Shown here: in pieces, positions 46,024-54,999 of the stretch
Position numbering within the stretch: position 1 is the stretch's first letter
Layout: the number at the start of each line of letters is the position of its first letter
Assembly (NCBI GenBank): GCA_030272585.1
Contig: BSYQ01000006.1
Location: 3,559,001-3,623,000, forward strand
Reading direction: 5' to 3'
DNA: 64,000 bases
Origin: Bryopsis sp. KO-2023
Taxonomy: Eukaryota > Chlorophyta > Ulvophyceae > Bryopsidales > Bryopsidaceae
Notes under the pieces: model-generated
Seen by the model: the letters and a program-made list of their open reading frames with translations, nothing else
Told to the model about the DNA's origin: nothing
Databases searched by the model: none
Made by a program: the position numbers and the translations under genes

Positions 46024-46489
46024 GTTGGTGGCCAAGAAGGGGAACCAGAGTTGCTTTGCTCTGAGGCCGTTTTGAATCGAATATCGTTCTTCATCTCTCT
46101 ATCTTTTCGACTATCTTGTGAACTCATTTGCCGATACCACGACGACGTGGTCAAGCAGCAAACCGTCGGTGGACTTCGTCTTCGATACTCTCGAGGACAT
46201 ACTTTCGCACTACGGCGGGCTGGCGGAACAGGCTACGATTGAATTGCTCTTTGTGAAAAGTGCTGTTGAACAGTGACGCGCATCAAGCGTTTGTGGACGG
46301 CAAGACCAACTGGGTCATAATAAGCTTTTTGAAGTGTGAAACCGGACAGACCGGCAATTTGGACCGGTGTTTTTATTTGCATTGTGGGCAGACAGTGCAT
46401 TGATTTGGAATTGATTCGTTTTGCGACGTGTTGTCGACAGCTCCCTGACACTACCGCTCCTCTCCAACCCATTACTCGCCCTCTCCCTC

Positions 46490-49400
46490 ATGGACGTTCA
46501 ACTATTGGCGCAGTGCCTCACTGGCCTGGCGGTACCCGAATTCAACGCTCAGTGTCGGGACCCAGATGATTTTTTGGACTCGTTCGAAGGTTGGCTGGGA
46601 AAAACACAAGTCTGGAGTGACGAAGTGGCGGCCAAAAGGTTACCATTCTTCTGCATAAAGGAATATCGCCACTGGTGTGAGCGATTGGTCACCCTGACCA
46701 TTATCGTGGATGAACGCGGCCGAACAAAATATGATTGGAGTTTAATTCGGACGAACTTCGCAAAAGAAGGCGCTGTGCTGTTGGGATTGGTACAGGATTT
46801 CGCTGATGATTTACGCAAAGTGCGTATGACTGCTGGTGACACTGTCGCCGCATACACTCTAAGATTCGAGCGTGTTACCAACAAAGCTGGCGGCGCAGTA
46901 TCGGAACAGGAAGAGATCAAAGCATATTTGCGTGGACTCGCATCTGATGTCCAGGAGAAAGTGATGAATAAAATGCCTAACACAATCAAAAAGGCAAAAC
47001 AGTTTGCCACCCAGGCGGCTGAAATAATCACCTACAAACAGAGGATAAGGATTGATTCTCCTCTCGCTCCAGCACCAGCACTCTTACCTCGACCAGTTCA
47101 AGCATCGAGTGTGGAAGAACCACCTACCCCAACATCTCAGGCGCGGTCGACGCCATTTCTGGCGCTCCCTGCACCAGGCGCAGTCAATCAAGAGATCGCC
47201 TCACTGGCAGAACAAGTCGGAAAGCTGACGGAAGTGGTGACACGCATGGCGACGCAACAGGAAACTCGCAAAGAACGACCCACAGTGCACTGGCAAAAAA
47301 GTAATCGACCAATTGCGACGGGCAGTAATCAAGTTCCGCTGGGCGGTCAAGTGGATCAAGCAAAAGCCGGTCGATGCTACATTTGCCAAGCGCCAGATCA
47401 TTGGGCAGATCGCTGTCCACAGCGCACTGGAAATAAGAATGACCAAGCGAGATTGGCTCGAGTGACGGAGTTTCCAGTGGAAATACACGAGGAAGAAAAG
47501 GATATGATGTCCCCCTGTCCAACGATAGAAGCAGCGAGAGTGGGAAAGCGCCAGCGCAAGACAGATGGAGGTACACGACGTCCGAGGATCAAGACGACTT
47601 TGGATCCAGAATGGGAGGAATTTTGGGGAAACGTCAAGGTGCCATTACGGCTGTTTAAGGATCGATCGAAGAAGCAAGTGAACATGCAGTGTCAGCTGGG
47701 GGCGAGAAAATATTTGATGCCTCCGCCGAAGCGAGCAACTGGATTCGTGCCACCCCCACCACCTCCTCCTAATTCGACTGAAGCTCAGCCGACTACAAGC
47801 GCTGATGCCATGCACCTTGCACAGGAGGTCGCGCGACAGGCGGCGGTGGTGTATGGAGTGGTCGCAGGTCGGACTATTCGCAATGTCATACTGGATCCAG
47901 GAGCATCCAGGACTTTATTGGATGTGGAGCAAGCAAGGAAACTCAATCTCCTGCAGAACCTAAATCCTGCGCCGTTCACGATCATGTTGGCGAATGGTGC
48001 TTCGGAACCGTTGATGGGTGTTACGGATCCGCTCGATGTGGGAGTCAGCACTGCGACAGCCACTCTACCCATTGGAGTAGTGCAGGCGCGACAGTCATAT
48101 GATCTATTGTTGGGACAAGACTATCTCAGGGCAGTGAAAGCCTCAGCCGATTTCAACCGACAAACTTATCGCCTGCAGGGGCATCCAGGGGTGACGGTAC
48201 AACAGGGCAAACATCAGTTGCATATGTATGTGGAGGACGTGGATGGCTTCGATGGTTTGGAATGGGATACTGATGAATCAGAGGATGAGAGTGAATCGGA
48301 GGATACTACGAGTGCCACTGAGAGTGCGTTTCGAGCCTGGGAAATCAAGGCGGAGGATCAGGCGTTACAGGCGTTACAGGCTTTACAGGCGTCACATAAA
48401 TCAACTGGAGGTGACGACAATCCCCTCAAGGATGTGCATATCAATTCGGAGTTGCCAAAGGAGGTGCAGGCTGACATTTGGGCCGTCCTGACCAAGTACA
48501 GCTACGTGTTCACATCGGATATCACGCAGATGCCTGTCACAACGACTGCGCAGTTCCATATCAATTTGAAACCAGGCGCTGTGCCTTGGAAGTGTGGTCG
48601 GCTGAGACGATATGCGCCCAAGGAAGTGGCGTTCATGAAAGAACACTGCGAAAAATTACTGGAGGCGAATATGATCACTCCCACAAACACAACGACATGG
48701 TTGGCAGCAGCAACGGTGGTTCCGAAGAAGGATCCAGTCACTGGAGAGTGGAATTTACTTCGATTTTGTGTGGATTACCGAAAATTGAATGAGGCCACAT
48801 TAGATGATCCATATCCGCTGCCTCGGACGGATATGTTACTGGATGAATTGGCTGGGCATGCTTTTTACACTACGTTGGACTGTTTGGCGGGCTACCACTC
48901 CGTGGAAATTGCACCTGATTCGCAGCCCCTCACTGCGTTTCTCACACCATTCGGTATCTACTCGTGGAGAGTGATGCCATTCGGAGTCAAGAATGCGCCT
49001 GCGTGTTATATGCGCATCATCGATCATACTCTCCTGGGCGTAAAAGAGGCAGCAGCATTCGTTGATGACATATGTCAAGGTGCCGACACAGAAAAAGCAA
49101 TTGCACCGAATTTGGAAACGTTATTGAGCAAAATGGCTGGAGCATCACTGCGCTGCAAACCATTGAAGTGTCACGTGGGTTATCCCACTGTCGAATTCCT
49201 GGGCCATCGTCTATCGCGTCAAGGATTGAGTACTCAAGCTCAGAAAGTGCAGAAAGTGGCTGCAGCGTTACCACCAAGGAATCGTGAGGAGTTACAATCC
49301 TTTCTGGGGTTATCGTCTTACTACAGACGATTTGTGCCGAAGTTCGCCGATCGAGCAAAGGTGTTGCATACGATGATTGCGACGACACCTTTTCCTGAGT

Positions 49401-51043
49401 GGACAAAGGAGAGCCTGGATGCATTCGACGATTTAAAAGGCGCACTAACGACGACGCCAGTGCTGGCAGCCCCTCAAGAGGGTGTGGCTTACATCATTGA
49501 TTCGGATGCATCGCAATATGCATCGGGTGGAGTGCTCAGCCAAATTCAAGATGGTGTCGAACGCCCAGTGTTTTACACGAGCAAAATGTTTTCTGCGACA
49601 GAAAGGAATTACAGTACCACTGAGCGAGAGGGATTGGCGGTCATACACGCACTCAAAGCGTTTCGACCATATGTGTTGGGCGAAAAGATCACCCTGCGTG
49701 TGGACCACGCGCCATTACTTGGGCTATTCAGGAAGGTGGACCTTACAGGCAGGGTGGCACGATGGCAGTGTCAAATCCAAGAATACGCGGAGCTGGAAAT
49801 GATAACCAGAGCAGGAGTCAGACATCGGAATGCAGATGGTTTGTCTCGACTGCGTTGTGAAGAGCCAGCCGTGGAAGTGGTGCGAAGTGCCAGGGTGCAA
49901 TGGCGCAGCACGGATTGGTACGATCAGGTTATTGGGCTGTTGGTACAAGGCGATGCACAGGAGGAATTATCGGAATTCATGGTCCAGGAGGGGAGACTTT
50001 GGCATCGAAATTGCGATGGAATGGTTCGGCAATGTTTGCGCAGCAAGGATGTGGAAAGTGCAATTCAGGTTGCACACTGCGTGGGTCATTTCGGCGTGCA
50101 GGCAACGGCCATGAGAATCAGGGAAACTTTGTGGTGGCCAACCCTTTTTCGCGATGTGAAAGAATATGTGCGTCGATGTGTGAACTGTCAGCTGGTGGAA
50201 CCAAGGAGAGGGCCAGGCCGCATTGAGCCAATGATCGTGCGTTCCGTTTGGCAAATGGTGGAGATTGACTACTGCGTTGGGATGCCACGGTCGCAAGCTG
50301 GGAATATCGCTCTATTGACCCTGGTGGATTGTGCGTGTGGTTATGTCATCGCGGAGGCAACCCCAAATTGTGATAGCACCACGGCTGCTCAATTTCTGCT
50401 GAAGCGAGTGTTCCTCGTTTTTGGAACACCACAGGTGCTGTATTCGGACAATGGATCACATTTTCAAGGTGAAGTCGCTAATCTCGTTGCAAAGTTGGGG
50501 ATCAAACAGAAGAAATCGATTCCGTACAGAGCGGAAAGCCATGGGAAAGTTGAGAATGCGCACCACTTGATTTTGGAGCGATTGCGTCGATACAATGTCA
50601 CGAATGAGAATTGGGATCAGTATGTGGCGGCGGCTTGTTTTGCCATCAATACCAGGCAAACGGAGACATATATCCACTCGCCATTGGAGTTAATGTGCGG
50701 ATTGAAACCACGGTTGCCAGGAGAGGTGTGGATGTCGGACAATGGAGTCGCAGTTCCAGTTCTGGAAGTAGGGAAGGAATTGGGCTGCTTGGGATTAATT
50801 CGCGATCACGCATTGGATGTCATGGGTGAGAAAAGGGACCAATGGGCAAGGAACAGCGCTTATGGTGGCACAGAGCAGATCAAGCAAGGAGATCAAGTGA
50901 TGGTTTTGACGGATCCCAAGCACAGGAGCAAGGTGGAGGTTTGCTGGAGAGGGCCATACGAGGTGGACTGGGTTGGAGAGCGAGGAGCGGTACGTGTAAA
51001 GGGTAAGTTGTTTGCTGATTGGCAAATAAAAACTTTGAAGTGA
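46490..51043 (+). CDS. element 2 Gag-Pol polyprotein
   Basis: 1517 codons in one frame from the first ATG (46490). A capsid-like Gag region (46.5-47.05 kb) is followed by a Pro-rich linker and a CCHC zinc knuckle (CYICQAPDHWADRC, about 47.37-47.42 kb). Protease motif at about 47.89 kb: ILDPGASRTLL. The usual D-T/S-G triad here reads D-P-G, which is odd. Reverse transcriptase 48.5-49.25 kb with FVDD near 49.06 kb. RNase H begins with IIDSDASQYASGG. Integrase has an HCVGHFG...CVNCQ zinc-binding N-terminus and a D-D-E core (EIDYCVG, YSDNGSHF, SHGKVENAH). The C-terminus resembles a GPY/F-like module (WRGPYEVDWV). I see no chromodomain. Gag and Pol share one frame, so no frameshift is needed between them. 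Confidence 0.92.
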   Translation: MDVQLLAQCLTGLAVPEFNAQCRDPDDFLDSFEGWLGKTQVWSDEVAAKRLPFFCIKEYRHWCERLVTLTIIVDERGRTKYDWSLIRTNFAKEGAVLLGLVQDFADDLRKVRMTAGDTVAAYTLRFERVTNKAGGAVSEQEEIKAYLRGLASDVQEKVMNKMPNTIKKAKQFATQAAEIITYKQRIRIDSPLAPAPALLPRPVQASSVEEPPTPTSQARSTPFLALPAPGAVNQEIASLAEQVGKLTEVVTRMATQQETRKERPTVHWQKSNRPIATGSNQVPLGGQVDQAKAGRCYICQAPDHWADRCPQRTGNKNDQARLARVTEFPVEIHEEEKDMMSPCPTIEAARVGKRQRKTDGGTRRPRIKTTLDPEWEEFWGNVKVPLRLFKDRSKKQVNMQCQLGARKYLMPPPKRATGFVPPPPPPPNSTEAQPTTSADAMHLAQEVARQAAVVYGVVAGRTIRNVILDPGASRTLLDVEQARKLNLLQNLNPAPFTIMLANGASEPLMGVTDPLDVGVSTATATLPIGVVQARQSYDLLLGQDYLRAVKASADFNRQTYRLQGHPGVTVQQGKHQLHMYVEDVDGFDGLEWDTDESEDESESEDTTSATESAFRAWEIKAEDQALQALQALQASHKSTGGDDNPLKDVHINSELPKEVQADIWAVLTKYSYVFTSDITQMPVTTTAQFHINLKPGAVPWKCGRLRRYAPKEVAFMKEHCEKLLEANMITPTNTTTWLAAATVVPKKDPVTGEWNLLRFCVDYRKLNEATLDDPYPLPRTDMLLDELAGHAFYTTLDCLAGYHSVEIAPDSQPLTAFLTPFGIYSWRVMPFGVKNAPACYMRIIDHTLLGVKEAAAFVDDICQGADTEKAIAPNLETLLSKMAGASLRCKPLKCHVGYPTVEFLGHRLSRQGLSTQAQKVQKVAAALPPRNREELQSFLGLSSYYRRFVPKFADRAKVLHTMIATTPFPEWTKESLDAFDDLKGALTTTPVLAAPQEGVAYIIDSDASQYASGGVLSQIQDGVERPVFYTSKMFSATERNYSTTEREGLAVIHALKAFRPYVLGEKITLRVDHAPLLGLFRKVDLTGRVARWQCQIQEYAELEMITRAGVRHRNADGLSRLRCEEPAVEVVRSARVQWRSTDWYDQVIGLLVQGDAQEELSEFMVQEGRLWHRNCDGMVRQCLRSKDVESAIQVAHCVGHFGVQATAMRIRETLWWPTLFRDVKEYVRRCVNCQLVEPRRGPGRIEPMIVRSVWQMVEIDYCVGMPRSQAGNIALLTLVDCACGYVIAEATPNCDSTTAAQFLLKRVFLVFGTPQVLYSDNGSHFQGEVANLVAKLGIKQKKSIPYRAESHGKVENAHHLILERLRRYNVTNENWDQYVAAACFAINTRQTETYIHSPLELMCGLKPRLPGEVWMSDNGVAVPVLEVGKELGCLGLIRDHALDVMGEKRDQWARNSAYGGTEQIKQGDQVMVLTDPKHRSKVEVCWRGPYEVDWVGERGAVRVKGKLFADWQIKTLK

Positions 51044-51342
51044 GGTAGTTTCCAGCCTGTTTTTTGATGTGAGCAATTTTGACTGAAGAATGGAAGTGTG
51101 GGGAAGTGAGTTTTTTGAATGCTGAACAGGAATGGGAAGAACAGATTGGGGAAAGGATTTGTATTGATTTTTGATTGAGAACACATTGAGGGAAGGTATA
51201 GTGTCAGTGGGTGGTATTGCTGGGCATGGTTCAAATAGAGGAAAGAAAAAACTGGGACAAGTGTTCACAAAATGGGAAAGCTGTTGGGCATCTATTTTTG
51301 AAGTAAATCGTGAGGGCACGATTAACCATTGTGGGGGAGGCC

Positions 51343-51506
51343 TGTACGGGAGTCATGTGCATGTGTACTAGTTGGACTGGCCTGGATTGGAAGTGGTTAG
51401 AATGTCGGCGGTTAATGTGTGGGTTACTGTACCAACTGAATGGGCAGTATTAATTGGGCCACAGTGAACGATTGTTTGTAAGATTTTCAGTGAGTCTTAT
51501 CCTTCA
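51343..51506 (+). repeat. 3' LTR of element 2
   Basis: A 164-bp repeat, apparently identical to the 5' LTR, preceded by the purine tract and followed by the AAAAT duplication. Confidence 0.93.
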
Positions 51507-51717
51507 AAAATTGCACTTGTCACATCGATTCAAATGTTTTTCCTCCTTCACACTTTGTGCAACCACTCGATGTGACGGACCAAGGCTTTTCGAGACTGGC
51601 AGTAGTCGAACGTTTCACCCCTACGAGCGCCGCGAGCAAAAAAAAAAGCGCGTGGAGAAACGAAAACCCCCTTCAGTCGTGGAAGCGGAAGCCACCATTG
51701 AGCAAGCTGCAGTCGAA

Positions 51718-52209
51718 ATGGTGGATATATATACATGGCGGAGACAGTTACTTGTTAAAAGAGCTCGACGCTTTTGTGGAAACGGTTGTAGGGAGGGTTT
51801 GCTCGCGTTGAAAGTCTTGTCCACCGAGAAGCGCGCGGCAATCCCGCACCGCATCGCCGGTAAGCTCATGGATCACGAAGCTCAGGTTTTGAACACGGAT
51901 ATGGAGGACGTCGCAGAGGCTAGAAACTATGACGCTGAGGTCGAACACCAGAACTTCGAGAACGGTGCTCTGGTACGTTTCATGTTTTTTTGTTTTTGTT
52001 TTTTTGATACTGTTCCAAAATTTCTTAACGGGGAAGCGATGGTGGCAGCGATGGCTGGTAAAAAAAGTGTCGATGACTTGTGCGCTTGGGTAGAAAGGCG
52101 AGGTGAGAAAAAAATGGATGCGTTTGCGCGAGAACAAAACGAGACATTGATAAGGGTCGGCGTGGAGTCCTTAAAAAGGCCTTTTCCAAACCGTTGGCCA
52201 GTAAGTTAA
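51718..52209 (+). CDS. hypothetical protein next to element 2
   Basis: A 163-codon frame from the first in-frame ATG. The frame is also open upstream to the 3' LTR of element 2, with a Lys/Arg/Glu-rich stretch that may be coding. I do not recognise the product. The first part is basic and Leu-rich (GLLALKVLSTEKRAAIPHRI), followed by an acidic stretch. A T-rich segment at about 51975-52020, with a GTACGT donor and a possible acceptor near 52048, suggests a small intron. GC content is clearly higher than that of the flanks. Element 2 inserted just upstream, so a 5' exon or promoter may have been separated. Confidence 0.4.
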   Translation: MVDIYTWRRQLLVKRARRFCGNGCREGLLALKVLSTEKRAAIPHRIAGKLMDHEAQVLNTDMEDVAEARNYDAEVEHQNFENGALVRFMFFCFCFFDTVPKFLNGEAMVAAMAGKKSVDDLCAWVERRGEKKMDAFAREQNETLIRVGVESLKRPFPNRWPVS

Positions 52210-53359
52210 AAAAAAAAAAAAAAAACAGCTCGAGGAATGGAAGAAAAAACGAGTTGGGCAAGCTCCCCCACAAGCATAAAACTGGGTTGTGGTAAACAAC
52301 CCAAAAAGAACTAGTCCAAAGAAAAAGAATCGAAGCAAATGTCTGGTCATCGACTACATTCTCTCTCGCCAATAACCCAAGCCCTTCCCCTGTCCCCCAT
52401 TTCCTCACACAATACATATATGTATATGTGGGTTCTGTATGCATACAGAACCCACATCTCATTTTCCCCTCCAGTTTCGGACAGAGATCGACTGGCTAGG
52501 TTTTTCTTTGGGAAAAAGGTCATAACATCTTTTGGGCAGATTTTCTTTTTTTTTTCCCATGTTGATTGAGAGTGTGTTTGTGGGTTGTTCAAAACTCAGG
52601 GTCGACAACATTTGTTCATGTGTTTGGAGTGTTTTTGATCAAAATGGCTTTTTAAGTGATTGATTGATTGGTAGACCAGGTTGGATTTGTATAATTTTTT
52701 TTATCTTTTTGTATATTTTTTTAGCCTACCCCCTCCAAGCAACCCGACCAGCACCGTTGGAATTTTAATCTCCAGAGGAGGAGCGCAGAAAAAAGTCTTC
52801 TTAACATGAAATTTTATCAAACAGCAAAAGCTTCACACAATGCTGCAAAGAGCCCAGACACAGACCCAAATCAAATCTGTCTGTTTTGAATTCATTCTAG
52901 TCTGTAATTTGTTTTTCTCTTCTCCATCCTTTTTTTTTTAAATATAAATTGAAAAAAAAAATACGCATTTTGCTACTGCTATCGTCGTCATTTTCTTTCT
53001 TTTCTCTTTATGATCCCTGTTGATTGTACGCGATCGAATTAGTGGATCGCATATGGCGTTTCGCCTAGAAGTCGGGTCGAACTGTCCCCGACTGAGTCTC
53101 AACCAAGGAACACCATTCAACAATCCCCCCCCCCCACATCTTCCATATTAAAAAACTAATAACAACACAGGATTTGTTTTTCTTTCCCCCCAGTCTTCTC
53201 TATCTCTTTGTTTCTGTGAGGTTTTTTTCCATGTCACATTCAAATACAAAACTATTGAGATTCTCCCTTGATATTGCGCGTGGGATAATGATAATAATGA
53301 TTACACTGTTGCCTGAGAAGCCAAGAAAAGGACAGCCAAGTGGGATATATTTCCTTCCA
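52210..53359. other. non-coding region
   Basis: No gene is supported. It contains poly-A and poly-T tracts, a perfect 32-bp palindrome (listed separately) and AT-rich DNA up to the solo LTR target site. Confidence 0.5.
52426..52457. repeat. perfect 32-bp palindrome
   Basis: The 16-base arm ATGTGGGTTCTGTATG (52426-52441) is followed directly, without a spacer, by its exact reverse complement (52442-52457). It could extrude a cruciform or bind a dimeric protein. No transposon boundary is apparent around it. Confidence 0.9.
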
Positions 53360-53364
53360 CATGG

Positions 53365-54828
53365 TGTGACGATCCAAAAGCGCATTCGGCGCAACTACTA
53401 ACTTTTCATTCGCGCCGCGACTAAAGGTAGTGTCGCACCGAACTACTGCAGAGTCTGTCTACAGCAACTGAGTCGGACTACGCCAACTGTGAATGTCATA
53501 TCAAAAACTCGGTATCTAAACTGCAACGCACTGAAACTATCGTCACCCAAGAAGTCGGCTAAGACCAGTCGCACAATCAAAACATCGCAATCCAACAGTC
53601 ATAAGTTCGAACCCTGCCACTCACGAAAGGCCTAAGACCAGGCACCTGAACGCAATACGAGTCAAAGTCGACGGAGACACCCGCTAAGAGGGCCTTGCTC
53701 CCGAGACTGAGACAGAAAGTGGAGTCCCCTGGAGGGTGGTCGCTAAGAGACCATGGCCTAAGGGGACTCTGGAAACTGAGCTGGAGAAGGGAAAAACACA
53801 ACAAAAGACAAGGAGACACTCAGAGGAGAGGGCAGCTCCTCTGAGTGCAAAAACTCCTAAGGGAAGAACAGCACCTTCCCCCACTAGCTTTTACTTCTGA
53901 CTTCTAGGATTAAAGACTAATCAGAAATAGCCTATTTTACTCTCAGCCACCCTACTGACTCCTCTTAACTATAAACACTTCAGAAACACTATTCTTTCTA
54001 GAATTTAGAAGGATGGAGGAAATCATCCGTGATTTCCTTATTCACACACATACACTCACACATAATTTTGCAAGGAAATGTTTACAGAAAAAGAGAAGGG
54101 ATGGTGTATCCCACTTTGAAAGTGAACTGCGTAATCCTTGGGTAATCATATCCTTGGCCAGAAGTACCTCGTTAGATCCGGATTCCCGTTTAAGGTAAGT
54201 CGCGAAGCTTCCTTAAGTCCGTCACAAGTGCGAAGTCTCTTCTTTAGATAGATATCCGAGGTATGAAGTTCACGAGGTAAGAGCCGAGGTCAGAGTTATT
54301 CTAACAGACCTCGGCGCTATTTTTATACTCGCCGCCAGTTCTAGCGCTAGCGCACATGTGTTGGCGGCGAGTTCGGCGTCACAGCTAGGGTCGCTTTAGC
54401 GACCCGACTAAAAGCTGTCTAGATCGCCTTATGGATCGGGTTTCGTAGTGGGTAGTATCCTATGCGCTGTTTTCCACCGTGTTTTCGTTGGCTCCTTGTT
54501 TTCCCAGCGGCGCTTTTCGTAGAAGTCATACCTCGGATGTCTTAATATGACAGTGCCGTCAGTATGACTCCTAGTACTCTGCGCTAGCTATGGGTTGGCA
54601 TGCCAACTATTCGATATTGTCCAGCGCATCGATATACAACCATTCCTACGTCATCGACCTCGTTGGGAGTTGAACCCAACGTTCGAACCGCCAGGTCTCA
54701 CATAGAGCAGCTGTAATACAACTGTTTATCAGTGCGAGTTGGCAATTCCATTCTTCCGAATTATAATCGGGATTAATGTTACATTCTGTTGGCAGTACAT
54801 CTGCCATGTTCTTTCTAGCTCCGTCACA
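53365..54828 (+). mobile_element. solo LTR A (1464 bp)
   Basis: It starts TGTGACG and ends CGTCACA, a perfect 7-bp inverted terminus of the TG...CA type. It is flanked by a perfect 5-bp target duplication CATGG (53360-53364 and 54829-54833). The same sequence family recurs at 59201-60588. TGTGACG followed by GC-rich sequence is typical of plant Ty3 LTRs. A TATTTTTATA-like promoter box lies at about 54308-54320. No internal retroelement region remains, so the full element was lost by LTR-LTR recombination. Its end is 171 bases before the start codon of Apple/PAN gene copy A. Confidence 0.9.
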
Positions 54829-54999
54829 CATGGGCCCACACTTCCCTGTCAGTCACTTTCCCTCGCCCAACAACGTGGGATCGGGTCTACTACCAGGAAG
54901 CCACCCTGCAAAGTTTCTCTTTTGAAGCGGAGACCTTAGCTTTCTTGTGCAAGTCGGTTGTCCGTGATTCAGAACGGTGGGTCTCGAACTATCGTCGTG

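Larger units (their letters stand above)
45860..51506 (+). mobile_element. Ty3-type LTR retrotransposon, element 2 (5.6 kb)
   Basis: A complete element with 164-bp LTRs at 45860-46023 and 51343-51506 that look identical (TGTACGGG...ATCCTTCA). A perfect 5-bp target duplication AAAAT lies at 45855-45859 and 51507-51511. A purine tract GTGGGGGAGG precedes the 3' LTR. The primer-binding region (GTTGGTGGCCAAGAAGGGG) is not one I can assign to a tRNA. One uninterrupted frame encodes Gag and Pol. Identical LTRs, target duplication and an open frame mark a very recent, possibly still active insertion. It is a different family from element 1. Confidence 0.93.

Noticed and set aside
48228-50296. frames overlapping the element 2 polyprotein on both strands
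   Set aside because: Shadows of the single Gag-Pol frame, which has all catalytic motifs.
53577-53884. short frames of 66-80 codons inside solo LTR A
   Set aside because: They lie within a non-coding LTR and are not preserved intact in the diverged LTR B.
54640-54730. tRNA-like stretch near the end of solo LTR A
   Set aside because: A GGTTCAA-type motif is present on the minus strand, but the arms do not pair convincingly; treated as LTR sequence.
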